Shown one piece after another: positions 41,078 to 49,647 of a stretch of 64,000 nucleotides of DNA (position 1 is its first letter; every line of letters begins with the position of its first letter). A program made the position numbers and the translations under genes. The notes below the pieces were generated by a model, which did no database searches, was not told the origin of the DNA, and was given only the letters and a program-made list of their open reading frames with translations. This stretch comes from Pseudomonadota bacterium (lineage in GTDB: Bacteria; Pseudomonadota; Gammaproteobacteria; Steroidobacterales; Steroidobacteraceae), in contig JAFEDR010000009.1 of the NCBI GenBank assembly GCA_018241525.1, positions 62,001 through 126,000 of the forward strand, written 5' to 3'.

Positions 41078-42842
41078 ATCCGCCGAAGCGCAGGGTCGGG
41101 ACTTCGCACCCGATGCGCGCCTGCTGAGGCTGTCGGCCTTCGCGATCGTCATCGGTGGCGTCAGCACCGTCGGCGCCGGCCTGTTGCTCGGCGCGATTCG
41201 ACTGTTCACGAACCTGTTCTTCTTCGGGACGCTGTCGCTGGCGGCCCGCTCGCCGGCGGAGCATGCGCTCGGTTACGGCGTGATCCTGGTCCCGGCCCTC
41301 GGCGGGCTCATCGTCGGGCTGATGGCGCGCTTCGGCAGCGAGAAGATCCGCGGCCACGGCATCCCGGAGGCCATCGAGGCGATCCTGTTCGGCAAGAGCC
41401 GGATGTCCGCCCGGGTCGCGATCCTGAAACCACTGTCGTCCGGCATCGTGATCGGCAGCGGCGGGCCGTTCGGCGCCGAGGGCCCGATCATCATGACCGG
41501 CGGCGCCGCGGCATCGTTGCTCGCGCAGGCCTTCCACCTGTCGGCCGTCGAGCGCAAGGCGTTGCTCGTGGCCGGCGCCTGCGCGGGCATGACCGCGGTA
41601 TTCGGCACGCCGCTCGCCGCGATCCTGCTCGCGGTCGAGCTGCTGCTGTTCGAGCTGCGGCCGCGCAGCCTGCTGCCGGTCGCCCTGAGCTGCGCGGTCG
41701 CGGGCTTCCTGCGTCCCCTGTGGGCGGGCGGGGAGCCGCTGTTTCCGCTCGTCACCGCCCCGCCGACCACGATCGCCATGCTGTCCTGCGTCGTCGCCGG
41801 CCTCGCGAGCGGCGCGGCCTCTGCCCTGATGACGGTCACGCTCTACCGCGTCGAGGACCTCTTCGCGCGCCCGCCGATCCACTGGATGTGGTGGCCGGCG
41901 CTCGGCGGTCTCGTGGTGGGCGCCGGCGGCGTCCTCGAGCCGCGCGCGCTCGGCGTTGGCTACGACGTGATCGGCGACCTGCTGTCGAACCATCTCGCGC
42001 TGTCGATGGCGCTCGGTTTGCTGGTGGTCAAGTTCCTGGTCTGGGTCGTCGCGCTGGGCTCGGGGACCTCGGGTGGCGTGCTCGCACCGCTGCTGATGAT
42101 CGGCGCGGGGGTCGGGACCGCGCTCGGTCACTGGCTCCCCGGCGGGAGCCCGGAGCTCTGGGCGCTCGTCTGCATGGCCGCCATCCTCGGCGGCACGATG
42201 CGCGCCCCGCTGACCGCGGTCGTGTTCGCCTTCGGCCTGACGCGGGACGTCAACGCCTTCCTGCCGACGATCCTGAGTTGCGCGGTGGCCTACGGGTTCA
42301 CGGTCATCGTGATGCCGCGCTCCATCCTGACCGAGAAGATCGCCCGCCGGGGCCGCCACGTATTCCGCGAGTACGGCGTGGATCCCCTCGAGCGCCACTT
42401 CGTCGAGGAGGTCATGACCGTCCGCCCCGTGACCGTGGACGCGAACGACAGCGTGGCCTCGGTCCGCGACAGGTACTTCGGCGGCAACCAGCAGCACCGG
42501 GCCTATCCGGTGGTCGCCGAGGGACGACTGCTCGGCATGCTCGACCGGTCGCTGATCGTCGGCGCCGAGGGCGAGGCAGTGGGGGCTCCCGTGGCCCGGC
42601 TGCTGGCAGGGCGGGAGCCCGCGGCGTACGCGCTGCCGTCCGCCAGCTGCCGCTCCGTCGCCCAGCACCTGGCCGCCGCAGGTCTCGAACGGCTGCCGGT
42701 CATCGACGACCCCGACAGTCGCCGGCTCGTCGGCATCGTAAGCCGTAGCGACCTGCTGAAGCCGCTGCGCGCGCAGCACGAGGAGGAATCGCATCGCGAT
42801 CGCCCGTTCCGGCTGCTCGCGCGCTGGCGCCGCGACCCTTGA
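41064..42842 (+). CDS. ClC-family chloride channel/antiporter with CBS domains
   Basis: A 592-residue ClC protein. The membrane part (residues 20-440) has the anion-path motifs GHGIPEAIEAI, GSGGPFGAEGPIIMTGG (the gating glutamate is E139) and GTSGGVLAPLLMIGAGVG. The usual GSGIP is replaced by GHGIP. Residues 455-585 hold two CBS repeats (VEEVMTVRPVTVDANDSVASV, then RLVGIVSRSDLLKPLR), which bind adenine nucleotides in relatives. The start ATG 41064 lies inside the end of marR. A ClC exchanger beside a carboxylate antiporter suggests pH or anion homeostasis, or anion export, under MarR control. Confidence 0.92.
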   Translation: MSAAKSAEAQGRDFAPDARLLRLSAFAIVIGGVSTVGAGLLLGAIRLFTNLFFFGTLSLAARSPAEHALGYGVILVPALGGLIVGLMARFGSEKIRGHGIPEAIEAILFGKSRMSARVAILKPLSSGIVIGSGGPFGAEGPIIMTGGAAASLLAQAFHLSAVERKALLVAGACAGMTAVFGTPLAAILLAVELLLFELRPRSLLPVALSCAVAGFLRPLWAGGEPLFPLVTAPPTTIAMLSCVVAGLASGAASALMTVTLYRVEDLFARPPIHWMWWPALGGLVVGAGGVLEPRALGVGYDVIGDLLSNHLALSMALGLLVVKFLVWVVALGSGTSGGVLAPLLMIGAGVGTALGHWLPGGSPELWALVCMAAILGGTMRAPLTAVVFAFGLTRDVNAFLPTILSCAVAYGFTVIVMPRSILTEKIARRGRHVFREYGVDPLERHFVEEVMTVRPVTVDANDSVASVRDRYFGGNQQHRAYPVVAEGRLLGMLDRSLIVGAEGEAVGAPVARLLAGREPAAYALPSASCRSVAQHLAAAGLERLPVIDDPDSRRLVGIVSRSDLLKPLRAQHEEESHRDRPFRLLARWRRDP

Positions 42843-42910
42843 GCGTCCGCCGGTAACGCGGCGCGGGGAGATCTGCGCGCGCCAGCGCGACCTGCCTCCA
42901 CCCTCCTCGC

Positions 42911-43321
42911 TCAGCCGCGGCCACTGGGATCCCCTGGCGCCTGACCGGCGAGGCGCATCGTGCCCCTGCCGGATCGCTTCGCCTCGTAGGCGGCGCCGTC
43001 CGCCGCCTCGAGCCACTCGAGCTCCGAGCCGAGCGCAACCGATCCGATCGCGAGCCCGAGGCTTGCGCCTATCGAATGGTTCGTCCCCTGCCACCGGACG
43101 ACCAGCGGCTTGAACGCCCGCAGCACGCTCTGACCGAGCGCGATGGCAGCCACCGGGGGGCATTTCTCGAGCAGCAGCGCGAACGCAGCCCGTGGACCGC
43201 GAGGTTGGCGAGCGCGAAATCGCCGAGGCGGAGGATGAGCACGGCGCGCCGGGCCGAGATGCCCAGCCCGTCGACGGGACCGGATCGAGCTGACCACGAA
43301 CCGGTGCGTTCACCGAGCGAC
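42911..43321 (-). pseudogene. Decayed GGDEF (diguanylate cyclase) domain
   Basis: The C-terminal part reads cleanly as a GGDEF domain end: FALLLEKCPPVAAIALGQSV, then VRWQGTNHSIGASLGLAIG, then WLEAADGAAYEAKRSGRGTM. The signature is destroyed (GPRAAF in place of GGDEF). The upstream part continues in another frame (VDGLGISARRAVLILRLGDF), resembling the D-x-LTGL-x-x-RR start of the domain but with the middle deleted. No ATG/RBS combination gives an intact protein. I read it as a frameshifted, internally deleted remnant. The rest of 42843-43566 holds nothing recognisable. Confidence 0.55.
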
Positions 43322-43566
43322 GCCTCCCGGACTGCCCGCGCGATCGGCGTGAAGGAATGGTGGGGCGGCCCGCCGGAACGCTCAAGCCACAGGCGCGTAA
43401 CGCGTCACGACCACGCGCGTCCCGTACTGGACAAAGGCGCGGCCCTGGCGGACGTCGGACAGGTGATCGCAACCCCGAGGCACGCAGCGCCGCGAGGCGC
43501 TACAGGTCTCCGGGCCGACCGAGTTAATAGAGTATCGGCGACGGTGCGCGAGATCTCGCGACGGCA

Positions 43567-43935
43567 TCAACGGGGACCCGCCGCCCAGGCCCAGGCGGTC
43601 ACGACGATCCCTGCCACGTAGAGCGTGCCGAAGATGCGCTTGTTGTAACGCGCGAGCCAGTTCGGCAGGTAGATGTCGAAGTTATCCCGGCGATCCGCGG
43701 TGTAGCGTCCGGCCAGCAGCGTCAGCGGGCAGTTCCAACGGAACGCCAGCAGGATCAGTACCTCGACGAAGACCACGGCAATCAGCATCGCCGCGGTCTC
43801 GAGCCGCCGCGCGGCCGTCGCCATCGGGATCAGAACGATGCAGCCGGCGAAGAAAGCCCACGCGATCGTGTGCACGACCTTGATCGCGGTCAGGCGGGCC
43901 TCGGGCGTCACGAGACGCGCCGCTGCGGTCGGCAC
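43567..43935 (-). CDS. Small integral membrane protein, conserved hypothetical
   Basis: A 122-residue protein with three hydrophobic segments: VVHTIAWAFFAGCIVLIPMA, MLIAVVFVEVLILLAF and FGTLYVAGIVVTAWAWAA. Between the last two lies the charged motif RWNCPLTLLAGRYT followed by NFDIYLPNWLARYNKRI. I recognise that motif from uncharacterised bacterial membrane proteins. The start is GTG 43933-43935, with AGGGG five bases upstream. The frame is open further upstream but without protein-like character. Function is unknown. Confidence 0.65.
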   Translation of the reverse strand: MPTAAARLVTPEARLTAIKVVHTIAWAFFAGCIVLIPMATAARRLETAAMLIAVVFVEVLILLAFRWNCPLTLLAGRYTADRRDNFDIYLPNWLARYNKRIFGTLYVAGIVVTAWAWAAGPR

Positions 43936-44187
43936 GCAAGCCCCTGCCTCGCCCAGTGGATCCCCAACACCCTGCTCCTGCCGCGCGCTCGCGGCATTCG
44001 ATGACGACCGGACCGGCACCGCCCCGGGCCCGCACGGGCGCGCCACGGATACGGGCGTCTCGGCCCCTCCGCGACAGCATGCGCGACGAGTGTTACACGG
44101 GCAGCACGATCTGCCCAACCCGCAAGAATCGCCGTCTCGCCGACCCGCCCGGGCGATGAGTGCGGCGGCGCGTCGCGTGCGGCCCGA

Positions 44188-44685
44188 TTAGTCGTTCAGC
44201 CGGATGGTCACGCCGCCGCTCCCCGGAGTCCCGGTCGTGCCGCCGGCGCGCAGCCGGAGCTGGAGGACGACCCCGTGCTCGTTCTGCATCACGACGACGT
44301 CAGGCCCGTCACCGGCCGACGACACGGCCTCGATGCGCTGGTAACGCCCCGGGAAGTCGGCGAGCCGGGAAAGGTTGAAGACCTTGCCGGTCGCAGTGAC
44401 GCTGAGGACGCTCGCGGCGACCATCGGCGCGCCCGCGACGCTGAAGTTGTGCTGGCCGGCCCGGAAGCTCAGGAGTCCCCGTCCCCACATGTAGTCCACG
44501 GCCGTCGACAGGCGCCCTTCCTGGAGGCGAAGCGTCGCATCGGGTGCGAGCCCCGACCGCGGATCCCGTGGATCGCCCGCGGCCGGTGCCGCGGGAGCGT
44601 ACGCGCCGGCCAGCACCGCGAGCGCGGCGATCGTCGCTGTGGTCGCCTTCGCGCGCCGTCCGGGCACCCGCGGTCGCGTTCCCAT
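44188..44685 (-). CDS. Exported hypothetical protein, DUF1134/EipA-like
   Basis: A 165-residue protein. Its N-terminus is basic and followed by a hydrophobic stretch (TATIAALAVLAGAYAPAAPAA), consistent with export. The mature part has the pattern GRGLLSFRAGQHNFSVAGAP, ATGKVFNLSRLADFPGRYQ, VVMQNEHGVVLQLR. It recalls periplasmic DUF1134/EipA-like proteins with a repeated beta-sandwich; this is a resemblance only. The start ATG 44683-44685 has GAGGAGA upstream. It lies 26 bp downstream of the MBL hydrolase gene on the same strand. Confidence 0.6.
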   Translation of the reverse strand: MGTRPRVPGRRAKATTATIAALAVLAGAYAPAAPAAGDPRDPRSGLAPDATLRLQEGRLSTAVDYMWGRGLLSFRAGQHNFSVAGAPMVAASVLSVTATGKVFNLSRLADFPGRYQRIEAVSSAGDGPDVVVMQNEHGVVLQLRLRAGGTTGTPGSGGVTIRLND

Positions 44686-44711
44686 CCGTGTCTCCTCGCC
44701 GACCCGCCGCG

Positions 44712-45833
44712 TCAGTCCACCGGAGCGCCGAGCAGTTCGACACCCGGCTCCGGCTCGGCGGATTCCCGCTCGACCGCCTCGGTCGACCGCCGCACGTCGC
44801 GCCACCACGGCGCCGGCACCATCTCGCGACCTGGCTCCATCGGCTCGCCGAGCCGCGGCAGCAACAACGGCGCGTTTCGCCGACCGGCCTGCTCGACCAA
44901 CCGTTCGACCGGCTGGTCCCAGTCGTGCAACGCCAATGAGAAGGTGCCCCAGTGCACCGGCAGCAGGGTTCCGCCGCCGAGGAGCGCGTGCGCCTCGAGG
45001 GCGTGGTCAGGACCGAGATGGATGTCGCCCCAGGCCGGGTGGTAGGCACCGATCTCGAGCATCACGAGATCGAAGGGCCCGAGCCGTTCGCGAATCACCG
45101 CGTATTCGTGCGTCAAACCGGTGTCGCCGCTGAAGAACGCCGCATGACGCGGTCCGCGAAAGAGCATCGATGCCCACAGGGTCGCGTTTCGGTCGTGGAG
45201 CGAGCGACCGGAGAAGTGCTGGGCCGGTGCCGCAGTCACGTGAACATCGGTGCCCGGCACGCGATGGGTCTCCCACCAGTCGAGCTCGGTGATGCGCCCA
45301 GGCTCGATGCCCCAGCGCTCCAAGTGCGCACCGACTCCGAGGGCCGTGACGAACGGTACCGCCGATTGCCGCAGCGCGCGGATGGTCGGGTAGTCAAGAT
45401 GGTCGTAGTGGTCGTGCGAGATCACGACCGCGTCGAGCGATGGCAGCCCCGACAGCGGCACCGGCACTGGCTGAAACCGCTTCGGCCCGATGAAGCGGCT
45501 CGGCGACGCGCGCGGTCCCCAGACCGGGTCGGTCAGCAGCCGCGCACCGTCGATCTCGACGAGGACGGTCGAGTGGCCGAGCCACGTCGCGCGCAGACCA
45601 TCGTCCGGCGCACGCCGCCAGCCCTCACGCGGATCGACGGACGGCAGCGCGGCCTCCGGAATCCGCCGTCCGCGGCGGAACAGGAACTCGCTCACGGTCG
45701 GCAGCGGCGAACCCGCCACCCGCAATCCCGGCAGGACCGGCTGCACGTTGCGGAATCCGTTCCCGGCCCACCGGGGCGAGGACCGTGCGCGCTCGCGGCG
45801 CAAGCCCGCCGCTCGTTCAATCGCATTTATCAC
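44712..45833 (-). CDS. MBL-fold metallohydrolase (UlaG/NAPE-PLD-like)
   Basis: A 373-residue metallo-beta-lactamase-fold hydrolase. The metal motif HxHxDH is in VVISHDHYDHLDY. Earlier, ATWLGHSTVLVEIDGARLLTDPVWGPRASP is the typical N-terminal beta-sheet of the UlaG/NAPE-PLD branch. Later ligands are in AAFFSGDTGLTHEY and LLPVHWGTFSLALHDWDQP. The start is GTG 45831-45833, preceded by GGAGTGAG. The branch includes phospholipase D-like enzymes acting on N-acylphosphatidylethanolamine and L-ascorbate-6-phosphate lactonase. A lipid substrate would fit the patatin and MlaC genes close by. Confidence 0.88.
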   Translation of the reverse strand: MINAIERAAGLRRERARSSPRWAGNGFRNVQPVLPGLRVAGSPLPTVSEFLFRRGRRIPEAALPSVDPREGWRRAPDDGLRATWLGHSTVLVEIDGARLLTDPVWGPRASPSRFIGPKRFQPVPVPLSGLPSLDAVVISHDHYDHLDYPTIRALRQSAVPFVTALGVGAHLERWGIEPGRITELDWWETHRVPGTDVHVTAAPAQHFSGRSLHDRNATLWASMLFRGPRHAAFFSGDTGLTHEYAVIRERLGPFDLVMLEIGAYHPAWGDIHLGPDHALEAHALLGGGTLLPVHWGTFSLALHDWDQPVERLVEQAGRRNAPLLLPRLGEPMEPGREMVPAPWWRDVRRSTEAVERESAEPEPGVELLGAPVD

Positions 45834-45903
45834 GAGCTCACTCCTTCATAACCCGGAATCCACCACGCGCGGCAGCGCGGTTACGCGCCCGCGCCATCTC
45901 GGC

Positions 45904-47190
45904 CTAGGGGCTACCCGCAGCCGCCTCGCCGGCCGTCGCGACGACGCTCAGCGGCCCGACCGGACAGCGTCCGGCGGCGTCGGCATATCGCTTCGGGTCC
46001 GCATCGGCGGCCTGCAGCACCTCGAGCGGACTTCCCCACAGCGCATCGTCCGCAGCGCAGCTCGCGCCGAACTCGAACAGCGACTGCATCGACGCCGCGC
46101 TCGCGTCCAGCGGCCCGTGGTACGGAAAGCCGGTCGGGATCGCGGTGAGCCGGAAGGCCATGCCGTTCTGGTGCGAGACCGCGGAGGCGACCTCGATCGC
46201 GAGGCGCGAGCTCGTCTGCAGGGCCGCCGAGACGCTTCGCTTCACCACCGGGATCGTCCCGCTGGGCGTCGTCTCTGCCGGCACGCCCAGCTGGCCGTTG
46301 ACGATCACGTAGACGTTCGCGCCGCGCAGCTGCGCGAGCCGCTCCGGCAGCACATTGACGATCTCCGGCGCGATGAACAGCGGCGCGGTGGTGCCGCCGT
46401 CCACGTGTAGCTCGTCGAACTGCGCGCCCGATTCCTCGACCGGGATCACGACCGGCGGGAAGACGCCGGGGATACTGGCCGAGGCGACGATGATGTCCCG
46501 GAAGAGCCGCCGGCCACGCTCACCGCCGATCGCGGCGATGACACCCAGGTTCCAGATCACGGGCCGCTGGGTGTCGAGGTTCGTGGTGGCGACGAGCAGA
46601 ACTGCGCCGGAGGCCGCCTTGCGCGCGACCGCGGCCAGCAGTTCGTCGGTCACGTAACGATCGACGAAGGCCACCAGCGGCTCACCGCGATAGAGGCTGG
46701 AGTTGAGCCAGGCGAAGGCCCAGCGTCGCTGCAGCAGGTGCGCCGTCGGACCGCCCGAGAACGCCTCGCTCAGCGCGGCGTCCCCGTCCGGGCCGAGGAA
46801 AGCGAACGGCGCGATCAGCGCGCCGGCGCTGACGCCCGTGACGATCTGGAAATCCGGCCGCGTACCGCGACGGCTCCAGCCGACCAGCGCACCGGCGCCG
46901 AAGGCAGCGCCGGCGCCGCCGCCCGAAAGCGCAAGCACGTTCACCGGCCCGCCCTGTGCGGCCTCGACGATCCGCCGGACGACCTCCGGTGCGCGCTCCT
47001 CGGGCGTCTCCGGCCGGTCAGTGGCGCGTACCGCGTCGGGGAACCCGGCGGGAACTGCGGTCGCGTACCAGTAATCCGGCGCCGGACGCCGCGGCAGCGC
47101 GCTGCAAGCGGCGAGGCAGGTCGCGAGCGCGACCATTGACACCACGCGCCAGAGCCGCGCGGCGCCGCCCGATGGCGTGGCCGCTGTCAC
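45904..47190 (-). CDS. Patatin-like phospholipase, lipoprotein
   Basis: A 428-residue patatin-domain lipase. The signal and lipobox are VVSMVALATCLAACS, so the protein is membrane-anchored in the periplasm or outer membrane. The oxyanion motif is LSGGGAGAAFGAGAL, the nucleophile S121 is in GVSAGAL, and the catalytic D264 is in VDGGTTAP. Together these give the complete Ser-Asp dyad. The start is GTG 47188-47190, overlapping the small gene upstream by 4 bp (GTGA). It is the last gene of the RND/NodT/MlaC operon, implying that released fatty acid or lysolipid is linked to the exporter's job. Confidence 0.88.
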   Translation of the reverse strand: MTAATPSGGAARLWRVVSMVALATCLAACSALPRRPAPDYWYATAVPAGFPDAVRATDRPETPEERAPEVVRRIVEAAQGGPVNVLALSGGGAGAAFGAGALVGWSRRGTRPDFQIVTGVSAGALIAPFAFLGPDGDAALSEAFSGGPTAHLLQRRWAFAWLNSSLYRGEPLVAFVDRYVTDELLAAVARKAASGAVLLVATTNLDTQRPVIWNLGVIAAIGGERGRRLFRDIIVASASIPGVFPPVVIPVEESGAQFDELHVDGGTTAPLFIAPEIVNVLPERLAQLRGANVYVIVNGQLGVPAETTPSGTIPVVKRSVSAALQTSSRLAIEVASAVSHQNGMAFRLTAIPTGFPYHGPLDASAASMQSLFEFGASCAADDALWGSPLEVLQAADADPKRYADAAGRCPVGPLSVVATAGEAAAGSP

Positions 47191-47429
47191 GGCGAGCCCA
47201 GCAGCGCGAGGATCACGCCGAGGAACGCCGCGAACCCCGCCAGCGCGATCGCCGACAGCGCCGCGACGACGCGCAGCAGCGGCCGAGCTTCGCCGAGGAA
47301 AGAGCCTGGGTCCGGGGCGCCGTCGCTGCCGTCCGCCTCGCACTCGGCGAGGGCCGGCGCGAGTCGTGCGCGACGCGGCGGCAACCGGCTCGCCTCGTGA
47401 CCCAGCGCAAGGGGCAGCGGCCGCGCCAT
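47187..47429 (-). CDS. Small single-pass membrane protein
   Basis: An 80-residue protein with one C-terminal membrane segment (LLRVVAALSAIALAGFAAFLGVILALLG) and a charged cytoplasmic or periplasmic N-terminus. It is supported mainly by architecture: its start shares one base with the mlaC stop (TGATG) and its own stop overlaps the patatin start (GTGA), which is hard to explain unless it is translated. I do not recognise the family. Confidence 0.6.
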   Translation of the reverse strand: MARPLPLALGHEASRLPPRRARLAPALAECEADGSDGAPDPGSFLGEARPLLRVVAALSAIALAGFAAFLGVILALLGSP

Positions 47430-48103
47430 CAGGGTCCCCGAGGCTCGGTGCGGGGCACCGAGACGCCCTGCGCCTCGATCCGCCGGATCACCGCGTCGAG
47501 CCCCCGCGCGGATATCTCTGCGTCGAGGTCGGTGCGATAGTTGCGGACATACGAGATGCCTTCGATCACGACGTCGAAGGCCTTCCAGCCCCCGGCGGTC
47601 CGATGCAGGCGGTACTCGACCGGCACCACGGCGCCGCTCTGGCGCGTCACCTCGGTCCGCACCGTGACCTGCGGCGCGTCCGGATCGCCGCGGAACGGCA
47701 GGATGCGCAGGCGGTCCGCCGTTGCGTCGGCGAGCGCCCCGCCATAGGTGCGCAGCAGTGCGTGGTAGAACGCGTCGACGAAATGCAGCCGCTGCTCGGC
47801 GGTGGCCGCGCGCCAGTGCTGCGCGAGGATGAGCTGCGTCGCATAGTCGACGTCAAAGTGCGGCAGCACAATCTCGTCGACCAGCGGCAGCACGGCCTGC
47901 GGATCCCGGCGGATGTCCGCGCGGTGCGCATCAAGCGCCGCGAACAGGCGCTGCGACACCTCGACCATCACCTGCTGCGGCTCCGGTATCGCCGGATCAG
48001 TCGCTGCGCGCGCTGCCAGCGTGCCGAACCCCATGGTGAGCGCGAGCACCCAACGGGCGAGCCGCGCGCGCCGGGCCGGCAACCCCGTCGGCGTCGCGGT
48101 CAT
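47429..48103 (-). CDS. mlaC: MlaC-type periplasmic phospholipid carrier
   Basis: A 224-residue exported protein (signal ARLARWVLALTMGFGTLAARA). It has the MlaC/Ttg2D pattern: VSQRLFAALDAHRADIRRDP, then VDEIVLPHFDVDYATQLILAQHWRAATAEQRLHFVDAF, then VPVEYRLHRTAGGWKAFDVVIEGISYVRNYR. MlaC normally ferries phospholipids between the MlaA and MlaFEDB complexes. Here no mlaA/B/D/E/F is adjacent; the gene sits between an RND outer-membrane channel and a phospholipase. It overlaps the channel gene by ATGA at its start. Confidence 0.9.
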   Translation of the reverse strand: MTATPTGLPARRARLARWVLALTMGFGTLAARAATDPAIPEPQQVMVEVSQRLFAALDAHRADIRRDPQAVLPLVDEIVLPHFDVDYATQLILAQHWRAATAEQRLHFVDAFYHALLRTYGGALADATADRLRILPFRGDPDAPQVTVRTEVTRQSGAVVPVEYRLHRTAGGWKAFDVVIEGISYVRNYRTDLDAEISARGLDAVIRRIEAQGVSVPRTEPRGP

Positions 48104-49647
48104 GGCGTCGCTCCAAGGTCTTCCGCCGGCACTGCCGCGGCAATGGACGCCGCCGCCGCCGGCGATGACGGCACCCGGCCGGCGGCGGGCTGGCCGAGCC
48201 CGCCGAGCGCTTTGTAGACGGCGACCGCTGCGACGTTGACGGCCGCCTCGGACTGCGCCAGGGCGTCCTCGGCCTCGAGCTGGGTGCGCTGCGCGTCGAG
48301 CAGGACGAGGAAATCCGCACTGCCCTCCCGGAACTGCAGGTCGGCGAGTTCCGCCGCGTGCCGCGAGGCGGCGGCCTGCTCACCGAGGCTGCGCAGCTGC
48401 AGCTGCCGCTTGCCGAGCGCGACGAAGCTGTTCTCAGTGTCCTCGAGCGCCGCCAGCACGGTGCGCTCGTAGCGCGCGGCCGCGGCGTCCGCCTCGGCCT
48501 TGCTCGCCCGCAGCCGCGCCGCGACCGAGCCCAGGTCGAAGGCAGCCCAGCGGATCGAGGGGGTCGCCGACCAGGCCCGGGCGTCGTTGCCCGCCGTCGT
48601 CCCGAACAGGTGGCCCACGTCACCCGAGAGGAAGCCGACGAAACCCGAGACGCTGACGCGCGGGAAGAGATCGGCGGTCGCGACCCCGACGCGCGCTGTC
48701 GCGGCCGCGAGCTGGCGCTCGGCCGCGCGCACGTCCGGGCGCTGGCGCAGCAGCGAAGTCGGGTCGCCGATCGGCAGCTCCGTGACGTGCGTCGCCACAG
48801 GGACAGCCGCGAGTTCGGGGTCGAGCGAGCCGGGCGCCAGCCCGAGCAGGACCGCCAGCCGGTAACCGAGCTGCTTCTCGGTGGCCTCCAGGACCGGCAG
48901 CGTCGCCTCGGTTGCCTTCAGGCGGGCGCGGCTGCGCTCCACGTCGAGCGCCGAGCCGCGTCCGGCCTCCTCGCGCAACTGCGTGAGGTCGAGGGACTGC
49001 TGCTCGCTGCGCAGGTTGTCGCGTGCGACCCCGAGCCGGCGCTGCACGCCCCGCAGCTCGAAGTAATTGCGTGCCACCTCGGCGGCGACGGTGACCTCGA
49101 CGTCGCGCAGGCCCGCCTCCTCGGCACCGAGGTCCGCCCTCGCCGCCTGGACCGCGCGGCGGGTGCGGCCGAAGAGATCGATCTCCCAGGCGGCGTCGAA
49201 GCCGAGCGAGGCGCTGCGGGCATCGACGCGCGCCGGTCCGAACCCCGGCACCTGCTCCTGGCTGCGGGCGTAGGCGCCGTCGAGCTGCACGTGCGGCGCG
49301 TAGTCGAGCCGCTGCTCGACGAAGACCGCGCGCGCCGCGAGTACCCGGTCGAGCGCACCGCGGATGTCGAAGTTCGCGGCCAGCGCCCGCCGCACCAGCT
49401 GGTCGAGCTCGGCGTCGCCGAACTCCTGCCACCAGGCCCCGGTCGGATCGCGCGTCGCGACCATCGGCGCCGTAGCATTCTTTACCGTCACCGCGGGCGG
49501 CGCCGGCGGCCGGTAGTCAGGCCCGACCGCGCAGCCGGCTGCCAGCAGCACGATCGATCCGACGGCCAGCCATCGCTTCACGTCCATCTTGCGCACCTCT
49601 GACCAATCCCGTCCCGATGCCGTCGTCGTCGCCGTCGCCGCGCTCAT
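48100..49647 (-). CDS. RND efflux outer-membrane lipoprotein, NodT family
   Basis: An outer-membrane factor of 515 residues (495 from the internal start). The lipoprotein signal is KRWLAVGSIVLLAAGCAVGPDY. The two repeats of the TolC-like barrel begin WWQEFGDAELDQLVRRALAANFDI and LRQRPDVRAAERQLAAATARVGVA, with the final helix SADFLVLLDAQRTQLEAEDALAQSEAAV. Two starts are possible. ATG 49645-49647 overlaps the pump stop by ATGA and has GGAG upstream. ATG 49585-49587 lies just before the signal core and has AGAGGTG. Its stop overlaps mlaC (ATGA). Confidence 0.92.
   Translation of the reverse strand: MSAATATTTASGRDWSEVRKMDVKRWLAVGSIVLLAAGCAVGPDYRPPAPPAVTVKNATAPMVATRDPTGAWWQEFGDAELDQLVRRALAANFDIRGALDRVLAARAVFVEQRLDYAPHVQLDGAYARSQEQVPGFGPARVDARSASLGFDAAWEIDLFGRTRRAVQAARADLGAEEAGLRDVEVTVAAEVARNYFELRGVQRRLGVARDNLRSEQQSLDLTQLREEAGRGSALDVERSRARLKATEATLPVLEATEKQLGYRLAVLLGLAPGSLDPELAAVPVATHVTELPIGDPTSLLRQRPDVRAAERQLAAATARVGVATADLFPRVSVSGFVGFLSGDVGHLFGTTAGNDARAWSATPSIRWAAFDLGSVAARLRASKAEADAAAARYERTVLAALEDTENSFVALGKRQLQLRSLGEQAAASRHAAELADLQFREGSADFLVLLDAQRTQLEAEDALAQSEAAVNVAAVAVYKALGGLGQPAAGRVPSSPAAAASIAAAVPAEDLGATP

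Noticed and set aside
40998..43472. An 824-codon minus-strand open frame opposite the ClC gene
   Set aside because: Low-complexity arginine/glutamate text opposite a clear ClC protein. Only the GGDEF remnant near 42.9-43.3 kb, in another frame, is protein-like.
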